From positions 85,704 through 149,703 of the forward strand of contig SUUE01000001.1 in the NCBI GenBank assembly GCA_015062685.1: a stretch of DNA of 64,000 nucleotides, read 5' to 3'. Below, in pieces: positions 54,425-62,344 of the stretch. Positions within the stretch are counted from its first letter, which is position 1; each line of letters starts with the position of its first letter. The DNA is from Coriobacteriaceae bacterium. Lineage in GTDB: Bacteria > Actinomycetota > Coriobacteriia > Coriobacteriales > Eggerthellaceae. The notes beneath the pieces were generated by a model, which did not search any database, was not told the DNA's origin, and was given only the letters and a program-made list of their open reading frames with translations. The position numbers and the translations under genes are program-made.

Positions 54425-55609
54425 TCAGCGGCTTGCGAGAGCGATCCCGTTAACGTATTCGCGCTGAATGGCGAACAGGCGCACGACGAGCTCCGAGAAG
54501 CCGGAGGGCAGGCTCCCGTTGGACGCGTATGCCTCCACGATGCGACCCTCGAAACCGTCGAGCGCGCGCGGGTCGTACCAAGACCAATCCCACGACGACC
54601 GCAAGTACGAGAAGTGATGCATGCAGAGCAACTCTGCGAGAAAGGGCTTCTCGCAGAAAGCCGAGATCTGGCCTTCAGCGAACGGGAAACCGAATGAACC
54701 GTCGTAATCGAAGATGGGCGCAGGGCGCCAAACGTCCGAACCGACCTTGCGTATGGCGCCGAAGTTTCCCGCATGGAAGTCCGCGAGAAGCGACAGACAC
54801 GAGCAGCACGCCATCCTGGCAACGTGCGCGGAGGCGTCCTTTATCCCCATGGCATCATAGGCGCTGATGCGCACGTCGCATAGCTCGGGCGAGATTCGCC
54901 CGCCGCCTTTCGCCAGAATGCCCGTCACCATGGATATCCAGTCCCCATCGACGAGCTCCTCATCGTGCGCCAGCATGAGCGGGGTGGCCGAGCAGAGCCG
55001 GCCGCACCGCTCCACGATGCTCACGGGCACGTAGCAGCCCTCGGCGAACAGCATCGCGCTCATATCAGATGCGAGCTTTATGCCCTTGAGCTCGGCGCCG
55101 TCGTAACGCTCGGACACCTTGACGAGGAGGATTCCGTCATCGCTCCGCTCCCATGTCTTGACCGCGTGGCCGCGCGTCGTGGCGTCGGGCACGTCGGGAG
55201 AGCAAGACGCGAGACGGGCGTAGTCCTCCTCGAAGACAGCCGCCCCGAAAGCAGGGTCCCACTCGTTGTCGAAGAAGTTGACGCCCTCCCAGCGTTCCGC
55301 CGAGCCGGGCGCGCGATACCAGTATTGATCGGAAAGCGACAGGCCATGCCCCATGAGAGCGAGGTCGACGGCCGACTTCGCGCCGAAAGCCCCAAGGATG
55401 CTTTCCAAGTCCGGGCGCATGGCCGAAATGGCACGGGAGCCCACCAGCTTGCCGAGGAGCCAGCCCTCGTCCCGCTGGACGGCGTCGGCGCAAGCGAGGA
55501 GATCCTCGCCCGCTTCGGACAAATCCACGATGCGCACCTCGCCCGTCGTGGGCTCAATCTCGAAGTCGACCAACTCCTGGTTGCGTCGCATGAGCGTGCG
55601 TCTGACCAA
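54425..55609 (-). CDS. HipA-like serine/threonine kinase family protein
   Basis: 394 residues. The N-terminal third has HGLSLSDQYWYR...WEGVNFFDNEW, a signature of HipA-like proteins of Firmicutes. The kinase core has LADFHAGNFGAIR and APIFDYDGSFGF: Asp, Asn five residues on, and a metal-binding Asp about 19 further on, matching the catalytic Asp/Asn/Asp spacing of HipA. The HipB antitoxin is absent. The TTG start (AAGGGGAG upstream) is likely, with ATG 55591 as an alternative. It lies 80 bp downstream of a Gly-Gly leader peptide gene, which suggests the peptide as substrate or partner. Confidence 0.75.
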   Translation of the reverse strand: MVRRTLMRRNQELVDFEIEPTTGEVRIVDLSEAGEDLLACADAVQRDEGWLLGKLVGSRAISAMRPDLESILGAFGAKSAVDLALMGHGLSLSDQYWYRAPGSAERWEGVNFFDNEWDPAFGAAVFEEDYARLASCSPDVPDATTRGHAVKTWERSDDGILLVKVSERYDGAELKGIKLASDMSAMLFAEGCYVPVSIVERCGRLCSATPLMLAHDEELVDGDWISMVTGILAKGGGRISPELCDVRISAYDAMGIKDASAHVARMACCSCLSLLADFHAGNFGAIRKVGSDVWRPAPIFDYDGSFGFPFAEGQISAFCEKPFLAELLCMHHFSYLRSSWDWSWYDPRALDGFEGRIVEAYASNGSLPSGFSELVVRLFAIQREYVNGIALASR

Positions 55610-55689
55610 TGTGCTCCCCTTCTTGTTAGATGCGCATGAGTTTCCAAGCGTCCCCTAACCCCATTTTACGCATCCGCGCTCCCCCGGGC

Positions 55690-55878
55690 CTAGACGAAGT
55701 AACCGTCGTACGGCTCGATAGTCGGAGTCCTGTCGGAAGGTTTCACATAGTAATTCTTGGGGTTAACGCCGCCGGCTACTTCCTCGAGCGTCTCGTCGGT
55801 AACCTCCCGCACGTCATCCACCGTCTTCTCGGTCGTCTCCTTGGACACCGGAACCCTGCCTTTTTCCTCGCGCTCCAT
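55690..55878 (-). CDS. Double-glycine leader peptide precursor
   Basis: 62 residues. Acidic leader with TDETLEEVAGG (Gly36-Gly37), the pattern cut by C39 peptidases, followed by a 25-residue core rich in Tyr, Pro, Asp, Ser and Thr (VNPKNYYVKPSDRTPT...DGYFV), without cysteine. GAGGAAGGAAGG precedes the ATG. First gene ahead of the HipA-like kinase. Cargo of the NHLP exporter at 33-38 kb is a reasonable inference; a modification of the core is possible but unproven. Confidence 0.72.
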   Translation of the reverse strand: MEREEKGRVPVSKETTEKTVDDVREVTDETLEEVAGGVNPKNYYVKPSDRTPTIEPYDGYFV

Positions 55879-55923
55879 AGCCCTTCCTTCCTCGCCGTTT
55901 GCCGCTGCATCTCTATACGCACT

Positions 55924-55950
55924 AAAGGCGTCATCGTTTCAGCGCCTTTT
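55924..55950 (-). promoter_or_regulatory. Leader hairpin upstream of the peptide gene
   Basis: AAAGGCG and CGCCTTTT pair across a 12-base loop, 46 bp upstream of the peptide start in the divergent region. It could attenuate the peptide operon or end stray plus-strand transcripts. Confidence 0.4.
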
Positions 55951-56014
55951 ATCCTACGCAGTTAAACGCTCACTTGGACGCAACGCCGCCTCGTGTTCGA
56001 GACGGAATTCTAAC

Positions 56015-56020
56015 TATAAT
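56015..56020 (+). promoter_or_regulatory. Possible -10 element of the methyltransferase-STAS gene
   Basis: Exact TATAAT 78 bp before the ATG. The matching -35 region (around 55992-55998) is poor. Confidence 0.35.
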
Positions 56021-56097
56021 GAGTTTAAGGAAGTGAACCGCGATAGCGCGCCGCTGCGCTTCCGTCATCCTAAGCAGCCATGCAAAGGAGATACCCG

Positions 56098-57381
56098 ATG
56101 GACGACATGCCCAGCTCAAATGAAGCAGCAGTCGATTACTCCCTGCTCGAAAAGGTAAACCCGGTGTTTCTCACCGCGAAGATGACGCTTTTCCAGCTTG
56201 CAGCCAATGGAGACCCCGATGCGGCCGCGCTCGCAGAGAGCATGGGCCTGACACTGGAGGAAACTCAGAACAGCGCGAACACCACCACCACGCCCGAGCA
56301 AGTCCTCGGTGGCACCATCATGCTCGAAGCCCGTTATCGCACGATGGCGAGCCTGGCGGAAAGCTCTGGTTACACGCTAGTCGACCTGCCATGCGGCTAC
56401 ACCCCGCGAGCGATTACGTTCGCGAAGAAGGGGCTTCCCTATTACGGGCTGGATCTCCCCGTAGTGATTCGTGAGATCTCGAGCCAGGTGAATGCGATGG
56501 TTTCACCCGAGGAGCGCGAGTTCATCCACTACAAGGAAGTAGATGCAACGAACTACGCCTCGCTCGAAAAGGCGGTGAGCGACATCGACGGCGAAGTCTG
56601 CATAAACACCGAGGGACTGCTCATGTACTTCACCGATTCCGAAGCCGGGGCGCTCTGCAACAACATCCGCCGTATCCTGAAAATGAAGGGTGGCTGCTGG
56701 TACGTGGCTGATCCGGAATCCTCCCTTCAATACATCGCCACCATGCGCGCGCTGGTGGGAGACCGCTTCCTTCAGATCATGCAAAACGCCAAGCAGCAGA
56801 CGAAGGATAAATCTGACGTGGAAATTGGCAAGAACTCCCTGATGGCGAGCCCGGCCGACATAGAAGGCACCACCAAGCGCGCCATGGCCTTCCTCGCCGA
56901 GCACGGCTTGAAGAGGGAGCGCGTCATCGTGGCGGAGCACCTGCCGGAACTGGATTCGCTTTCCAAGATCAGCCCGGAGCAAGCCAACGCCATACGGGAG
57001 GGAATGAGCAGCTGCGCCTACTGGAAGGTCACGCTCGACGAAACCGCACCCACCGTCGAGCTTCCCTCATCCGAGGCGAAGAACTTCACCTTGAACGGCG
57101 CGATACAGAACGGCACCCTGTCCCTCAACTTGTCAGGGCGGCTTGACACCATTTCCGCGCCCACCCTGCTCACCTTCTTCGAGAAGGTCGAGAAAGAGCA
57201 CTCGGTTGAATCCGTCTTGGTGGATTGCAGCAATCTCGAATACGTCTCCTCTGCGGGCCTGCGCGTTCTCGCGATCATGCGCAGGGCTTGCGCAGGGGGC
57301 GTGACGCTCGCCAACTCCAACGAGTTCGTCGCAGACGTCATTGAGCAGACCGGCTTCGGCGCCGTGCTAACGATCGTGTAA
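56098..57381 (+). CDS. SAM-dependent methyltransferase fused to a STAS domain
   Basis: 427 residues. Residues about 60-305 resemble leucine-carboxyl-methyltransferase-type (LCM) enzymes: VDLPCGYTPRAITFAKKGLPYYGLD as SAM-binding segment, EVDATNY, EGLLMYF. Residues about 325-427 are a STAS domain with DCSNLEYVSSAGLRVL, keeping the phosphorylatable serine. Start at 56098, behind AAGGAG. Divergent from the peptide-kinase operon. A methyl acceptor is not evident; the exported peptide or a membrane metabolite are options. The STAS tail would let the enzyme join the same partner-switch as the HATPase proteins. Confidence 0.85.
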   Translation: MDDMPSSNEAAVDYSLLEKVNPVFLTAKMTLFQLAANGDPDAAALAESMGLTLEETQNSANTTTTPEQVLGGTIMLEARYRTMASLAESSGYTLVDLPCGYTPRAITFAKKGLPYYGLDLPVVIREISSQVNAMVSPEEREFIHYKEVDATNYASLEKAVSDIDGEVCINTEGLLMYFTDSEAGALCNNIRRILKMKGGCWYVADPESSLQYIATMRALVGDRFLQIMQNAKQQTKDKSDVEIGKNSLMASPADIEGTTKRAMAFLAEHGLKRERVIVAEHLPELDSLSKISPEQANAIREGMSSCAYWKVTLDETAPTVELPSSEAKNFTLNGAIQNGTLSLNLSGRLDTISAPTLLTFFEKVEKEHSVESVLVDCSNLEYVSSAGLRVLAIMRRACAGGVTLANSNEFVADVIEQTGFGAVLTIV

Positions 57382-57499
57382 TTCGAATCGACAGCCGATT
57401 ACATTCGCGGCCATCGCACGAAGCCTCAGGGCAATGCCCACCTGGAGTTCATGAGGCCCGATCAGCGCTTGCTCGGAGTCGAGTCGGCAAAATCGCCTT

Positions 57500-57686
57500 T
57501 CGTGGCAGGATATGCAGCTAGTCTGAAGCCCAAACAATCAGACTAGCGGCATATCCTGCCAAATGCTTTCAGACTAGCGCGATATCCTGACAAAGCCGTT
57601 CAGACTAACGTCGTATCCTGCCACGAAAGCCCGTAATCGCGGATGGAACCCGCCGTTTTTCAGACTAGCGCGAGATCCTGCCACGG
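57500..57686. repeat. Array of ~26-bp units with ~31-bp period
   Basis: Units TCAGACTAGCG-GATATCCTGCCA begin at 57538, 57569, 57600 and 57660 (spacings 31, 31, 60), and one inverted unit lies at 57500-57526 (TCGTGGCAGGATATGCAGCTAGTCTGA). The units are not spaced by unique 30-40 bp spacers. The stretch 57382-57931 has no gene I can support; the array is its main content. Confidence 0.85.
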
Positions 57687-57816
57687 ATGGATGAATAGTT
57701 CAGACACTTTGATTCATTGGGGGCCGCAAACCTGACGGCAGCTGCTTCGCATGCTCTTCGCGATCGCTTCCTCACCTGTTCAGCTCCTAAACATGCGGCA
57801 TTCGCCTTGACCGGAA

Positions 57817-57845
57817 CGCGGGGGTGACATTTTGGAACCCCTTTT
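57817..57845. repeat. GGGGGTGACATT repeat, copy 1
   Basis: GCGGGGGTGACATTTTGGAACCCC. A like-oriented related copy, GGGGGTGTGACATTCTGGAACCGC, is at the right end of the window (63974-63998). The pair brackets the PAP2-ligase-acyltransferase-SDF block. Confidence 0.6.
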
Positions 57846-57931
57846 GTACGGGCTGTAGGTGGCACTATAGAATGAAATGCAACCCATCCGGCAATCACAG
57901 GGGCCGGCATTACGGAAGGTTGGTGGCTGCA

Positions 57932-58834
57932 ATGAGCCAGAAACAGCGTTCGCTCATGATGCGCGGCATGGGAACGTTTGCCGCCGTTCTCGTAGTATTG
58001 CTGGCTCTGGGAACGTTCTACGATTACCCGCTAGCGCAGGCGATTTACACGCCCGATAACACCCTGGTAATCTTTTTCTCGAGCCTTGGCCTCCTCGCCA
58101 TGGCCTATCCCGCCCTCCTTCTCCTGGGCGTGCTTGCCCAGCGCAGCCTCGCCAGCCAAAAAACGAGCCTCCTGCGCATCGCGGGCGCCATTCTGTGCGT
58201 CGTTCTTGCGCTTCTCTTCGGCGCCCTCGTCACGAAGGCGGTGCTCTCGATACGCGATGGCTTCGGCGGCATGTTCGGGGTCGAGCCTCCCGAGACGCTG
58301 CGCCTCGGCATCGGCGCGGTGATCGGTGCGGGCCTCTGCGCAATGGGCTTTCATGCCGGCAAGGCGAACGACGCCAAGGATCTGGCGCGCAACGTGCTCA
58401 TGGTCGTCGTGGCGCTGCTTGCCTCGTATGCGCTGATAGAGATCGTGAAGAGCTCCATGGCGCGCCCGCGTCCGCGCCTGCTGTTTGCGGGATACGAGGG
58501 CATCGAGTTTTGCCCCTGGTATCAGCGGTATTCAGGAGCCGAGGGGTTCATGGGCGCCTACGGTATCGAAAAGGACGCCTTCAAGTCGTTCCCCAGCGGC
58601 CACTCGGCGCAGGCAGCCGCCCTCCTCACCGCGTTCTACGGGCTGAGCTTCGTCTACCCCCAGCTGCGCAAGAAGCTGGGGCTCGTCCTTGTGATCCAGA
58701 TCATCTTCGCCTTAGTCGTCATGTCTTGCCGCATGATCCTGGGCGCTCACTTCTTGAGCGACGTCAGCATGGGAGCGCTCGTGAGCGTCATCACGTTCCT
58801 TATCCTGATGGCCTCATGCAACGCCCGCGCCTGA
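57932..58834 (+). CDS. PAP2-family membrane phosphatase
   Basis: 300 residues, about six to seven membrane helices. Phosphatidic acid phosphatase type 2 motifs in order: KSSMARPRPR, FPSGHS, RMILGAHFLSDV. Acts on lipid or isoprenoid phosphates at the outer face. Start at 57932 (AAGGTTGGTGG upstream); the track start at 57824 lies in the leader. First gene of a run with the ligase (55 bp on) and the acyltransferase. Confidence 0.88.
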   Translation: MSQKQRSLMMRGMGTFAAVLVVLLALGTFYDYPLAQAIYTPDNTLVIFFSSLGLLAMAYPALLLLGVLAQRSLASQKTSLLRIAGAILCVVLALLFGALVTKAVLSIRDGFGGMFGVEPPETLRLGIGAVIGAGLCAMGFHAGKANDAKDLARNVLMVVVALLASYALIEIVKSSMARPRPRLLFAGYEGIEFCPWYQRYSGAEGFMGAYGIEKDAFKSFPSGHSAQAAALLTAFYGLSFVYPQLRKKLGLVLVIQIIFALVVMSCRMILGAHFLSDVSMGALVSVITFLILMASCNARA

Positions 58835-58888
58835 AGGCGTCGTTGACGGCATGAGCCAACAATGGTCACGACGCGAAGGAGTCGCTCC

Positions 58889-60907
58889 ATGCTCTTTTCC
58901 GAGATGCTAGACCGCGGGCAAGGCAGCGCCACTGCCATCGTCGATTCGCAGGGGCTTGTCACGTACGGCGGTTTTCGCGCCGCCGTGGCCGGGTTCGCCG
59001 CGCACCTGCACGACATGGGCCTCGCCAAGGGCGACCGCGTGGCGCTCTGGGGATACAATTCGGCGAACTGGCTCGTAGCCTTCTTCGCCATCGTGCGCGC
59101 GGGTGGCGTGGCGCTGCTCCTTAACTACAGCATGGGCATCGACGATGCGGCCGAGCTGCTAAGGTCAGCGAACGCGCGCTTCCTCGTCTGCGGCGACAAC
59201 GGCCAGACCAAGCGCCGCGACGATGCAATCGAGGCGCTCGCCGAAGCCGCGGGCATCGAGCTTTCACACTGCGTGGACGCAAGGAGCGATTCCCGCGACC
59301 TCGCGGACGCCTACGCGGGAGCAGAGAGCCTCGCCGAGCAGCGCCAGCCAACCGAAGAAGCCGACACCGCGTTCATCATCTTCACGAGCGGTACGACATC
59401 GTCCCCCAAAGCCGTGTGCATCTCCCAGCGAGCCCTCGCCGCCGACGCGCAGGCCCTCATGGCGGGCCTCGAGGGAACGATGGGCGGCTCCATCTGCGTC
59501 GCGGTGCCACTCTTCCACATCCTTGGCCTGCTCACCAGCTTCGCCTACCTCACGCTGGGATCCACGGTGTGCCTGCCCGCAAGCTACCGGGCCGACGCAC
59601 TCATCACGATGGTGGGCGAAAACCAGGTGAGCGACATGGCCGCGGTGGGAGCCGTATACCAGGGCCTTGCAAGCGCCGACGGATTCGGGGAAATGGTCGC
59701 GCCCCATTTGCGAACATGCCTCATCGCAGGCGGCATGTCCACTCCGGTGCAGATGATGCGCCTCGAGCTGGATTTCACGAACGCCACCTTCATCAACATG
59801 TACGGCCAGAGCGAAGGCGCGCCCCTCACCATGGTACGGCCATCCGACCTCGTAGAGCTGCGCGCGAGCACGGTCGGGCGCGCCGTCGACGGCGTCGAGC
59901 TGCGCATCGCGGGCCTAGACGGCTCGCCGCTGCCGAATGGCGAAGTGGGCGAAGTCTTGGCCCGCGGCGTTTGCCTCATGAACGGCTACGAGGGGCTGCC
60001 CGCAGACGCCCAGGCCATCGACGCGGGCGGTTGGCTTCACACGGGGGACCTGGGCTTTCTTGACCCTGCGGGATACCTGCACCTTGCCGGGCGCATCAAG
60101 GACGTCATCATCCGCGGCGGCGAGAACATCTCCCCTGCCGAGATCGAGGCGGAGCTCACCACCATCGAGGGCGTGTCAGACGCGAAGGTCATGGGCGCGC
60201 CGCACGCCATCTACGGCGAGAGCGTTGAGGCCTGCGTGACCACACATGGCGCGGCGGCGTTTGACGAGGGACACGCGCTCGAGGTCCTTCGCTCGCGCAT
60301 GCCCCGCTACAAAGTTCCCGCGCACGTCTTCCCCTATAGCGAATTTCCACTCAACGTAAACGGGAAGCTCGACCAGCGCGCGCTCTACATTGACATGCTG
60401 GGGAGGCTTCTCGAAATCGAGGTGGACGAGGAGCTCGCGAGCGGCATCACGGTGTTCGAGATTACCGTCAAGAACTCCAGCTACGCCATCGGGCCGGTGG
60501 CCGCGCTCGTGGACGAGCTGGCTGCCTCCATCGGGTACGGGCGCCGCCGGGCCTCTAGAATCCGGCTCGCGGTCGAGGAGATGCTCATCGAGCGCATCAT
60601 GTATGCCTACTCGGGCGCGGGCGACATCCGCGTGCGCGTTTCGCTCATGCCGGAATGGCTTCGCGTGTCCTTCAGCGACGACGGCGCCGAGTACATAATC
60701 GACAAGCGCAGGGACAAGTCCACGAGCGCTCGCATCATCCTAGGCTCTGTTGACAACTTCCACACGGAGAGGCACGAGGGCAAACCCGAGTACTGCATGG
60801 ACTTCCTCTACGACGGCGACCTGGATGTGAAGGGGTTCCTGAAGCGCAATAAGGAGAACGTCGAGAAATGGGAGGACTTCGGCGGGGCTCTGGAGTCACT
60901 GCCGTAG
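58889..60907 (+). CDS. Adenylate-forming ligase fused to an RsbW-like HATPase
   Basis: 672 residues. Residues 1-510 are a class I adenylate-forming (ANL) enzyme: FIIFTSGTTSSPKAV, YGQSEGAP, TGDLGFLDPAGYLHLAGRIKD, and the C-terminal NGKLDQ lysine. Residues about 530-672 resemble an anti-sigma HATPase: IRLAVEEMLIERIMYAY and VSFSDDGAEYIIDK. The N-box Asn is not evident, so kinase activity is doubtful. Start at 58889 behind AAGGAG; the track start is 9 codons earlier. The acyl or aminoacyl substrate is unknown. No carrier protein gene is nearby. Confidence 0.83.
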   Translation: MLFSEMLDRGQGSATAIVDSQGLVTYGGFRAAVAGFAAHLHDMGLAKGDRVALWGYNSANWLVAFFAIVRAGGVALLLNYSMGIDDAAELLRSANARFLVCGDNGQTKRRDDAIEALAEAAGIELSHCVDARSDSRDLADAYAGAESLAEQRQPTEEADTAFIIFTSGTTSSPKAVCISQRALAADAQALMAGLEGTMGGSICVAVPLFHILGLLTSFAYLTLGSTVCLPASYRADALITMVGENQVSDMAAVGAVYQGLASADGFGEMVAPHLRTCLIAGGMSTPVQMMRLELDFTNATFINMYGQSEGAPLTMVRPSDLVELRASTVGRAVDGVELRIAGLDGSPLPNGEVGEVLARGVCLMNGYEGLPADAQAIDAGGWLHTGDLGFLDPAGYLHLAGRIKDVIIRGGENISPAEIEAELTTIEGVSDAKVMGAPHAIYGESVEACVTTHGAAAFDEGHALEVLRSRMPRYKVPAHVFPYSEFPLNVNGKLDQRALYIDMLGRLLEIEVDEELASGITVFEITVKNSSYAIGPVAALVDELAASIGYGRRRASRIRLAVEEMLIERIMYAYSGAGDIRVRVSLMPEWLRVSFSDDGAEYIIDKRRDKSTSARIILGSVDNFHTERHEGKPEYCMDFLYDGDLDVKGFLKRNKENVEKWEDFGGALESLP

Positions 60908-60985
60908 AAGCTGGGCCCGTGGGGCCTTTCGAAAACCAGTGGTAAACCGAATGGCAGCTTCGTCATTCTCGATGAGAGGAGATAG

Positions 60986-62311
60986 ATGACCATGAGCAAC
61001 AGCCGCCCGACATTCGAGAAGAAGGAGATGGCGATCTCCGCGTCGCCCTATGTGTACCTTCCGAAAGAGCTCCCCCTGTACGTAGTGGAGGTCACCCACG
61101 AGGACGAGGTGGACGCCGGGCTCCTGCAGAAGGCCCTTGACCGCACGATTGCGCGCATGCCCTACCTGGCCGACACCCTCCAGATCGAGGGCGGCGCCGT
61201 GTACTATGCCGCCAACCCGCTCCCCATGGAAGTGGGTCGCGGAATGCAGCTGCGCCCCGTAGGCGGGCATGAGACCAACTACCACATGCTCGACCTCACC
61301 TGCGAGGGCAAGGTAACGCGCTTCTCCATGTTCCACGGCTTCTGCGACGGACAGGGCATCAACGCGTTCATTGAATCAACGCTCTATCACTACTACTGCA
61401 TGCGCGACGGCGTGGAATACGACCCTTGCGGCATTCGCACCAACGCGAGCGTCATGTCGGAGGCAGAGGAGCTCGAGCCCTGCAGGGCTGACTACAAGGT
61501 AAGCCCCGACTTCGAGATGCCCCAGATACACACGCCGGAAACGCCCTACCACCTGCCCGAGCTATCGCCCTCTGCGGGCAACGAGGTGCGCGACTGGGGC
61601 CTTCAGGTCGATTCGGAAAGCCTCATGTCGTTCGTGAAGGCCAACGGCACATCCCCTTCTGTTGCGATCTCCATGCTCGTAGCCGAGGCGGTAGCCGCCG
61701 TCCATCCCGACAGGGACGCCCCCGTCTTCGCGAACCTGCCGATATCGGTTCGGCGCATGCTGGGCTGCGAGGAGACCTTCAAGAACTGCTCCTCGCGCAT
61801 TATCCTGCCAGTCAGCGGCACTCCGCTCGACGCCCTGCCATTCGATGCCCGCGCAACGAAGCTGCGAGGCATCCTCAAGCAGCAGATGGACCCCGACCGG
61901 TGGCGCAACACGTACAACATGCTGAGCTCCAGGCACATAACGCGCATGGAAGTGGCCACCGACTATTGGGAGGAGACCAGGAAGCCCTCGGGCTTCGCCG
62001 GCATCTCCCACGACACCTTCTACATCGACTACATCGGCCGCCTGCGCCAGACGGGCTATTCCGACAAGCTTGCCGACGTCCGCTTCATCTGCAAGCCGGC
62101 TATGGGCAACACGCTTCATTTGAACGTGATCGACCACGGCGGGAAGTTCCGGATCGACCTCCTTGCGTGCGGCGACGTAACGGCGATCGTCGACGCGTTG
62201 GAGCGAGCGCTTGCGTCCCATGGCCTTTCGGCCGAGCGAAAGCCGGAAACCCGCTTCACGTTGCCCTCCACCGCCTGGCGCGAAGGCCTTGAAGCACCTG
62301 GCGCAGATTGA
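60986..62311 (+). CDS. Condensation/acyltransferase-superfamily protein
   Basis: 441 residues. Chloramphenicol-acetyltransferase-like fold shared by NRPS condensation domains, alcohol acetyltransferases and wax ester synthases. The catalytic HxxxDG motif is FHGFCDGQG at about residue 115; the second half has the NLPISVRRMLG segment and a long C-terminal lobe. With the ligase 78 bp upstream it could form an ester or amide from an activated acyl or aminoacyl group. GAGGAG precedes the ATG. Convergent with the second SDF gene, 33 bp apart. Confidence 0.78.
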   Translation: MTMSNSRPTFEKKEMAISASPYVYLPKELPLYVVEVTHEDEVDAGLLQKALDRTIARMPYLADTLQIEGGAVYYAANPLPMEVGRGMQLRPVGGHETNYHMLDLTCEGKVTRFSMFHGFCDGQGINAFIESTLYHYYCMRDGVEYDPCGIRTNASVMSEAEELEPCRADYKVSPDFEMPQIHTPETPYHLPELSPSAGNEVRDWGLQVDSESLMSFVKANGTSPSVAISMLVAEAVAAVHPDRDAPVFANLPISVRRMLGCEETFKNCSSRIILPVSGTPLDALPFDARATKLRGILKQQMDPDRWRNTYNMLSSRHITRMEVATDYWEETRKPSGFAGISHDTFYIDYIGRLRQTGYSDKLADVRFICKPAMGNTLHLNVIDHGGKFRIDLLACGDVTAIVDALERALASHGLSAERKPETRFTLPSTAWREGLEAPGAD

Positions 62312-62344
62312 TGAAGCGCTCGGCGAAATCGGCAGGGAAATCGA

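Noticed and set aside
54425-55609. HipAB toxin-antitoxin module
   Set aside because: No HipB-like HTH gene flanks the kinase; the upstream small gene encodes a Gly-Gly leader peptide instead.
57500-57686. Possible CRISPR array
   Set aside because: Units are followed by only 4-6 variable bases, one is inverted and no cas gene is present; it is a short tandem-type repeat.
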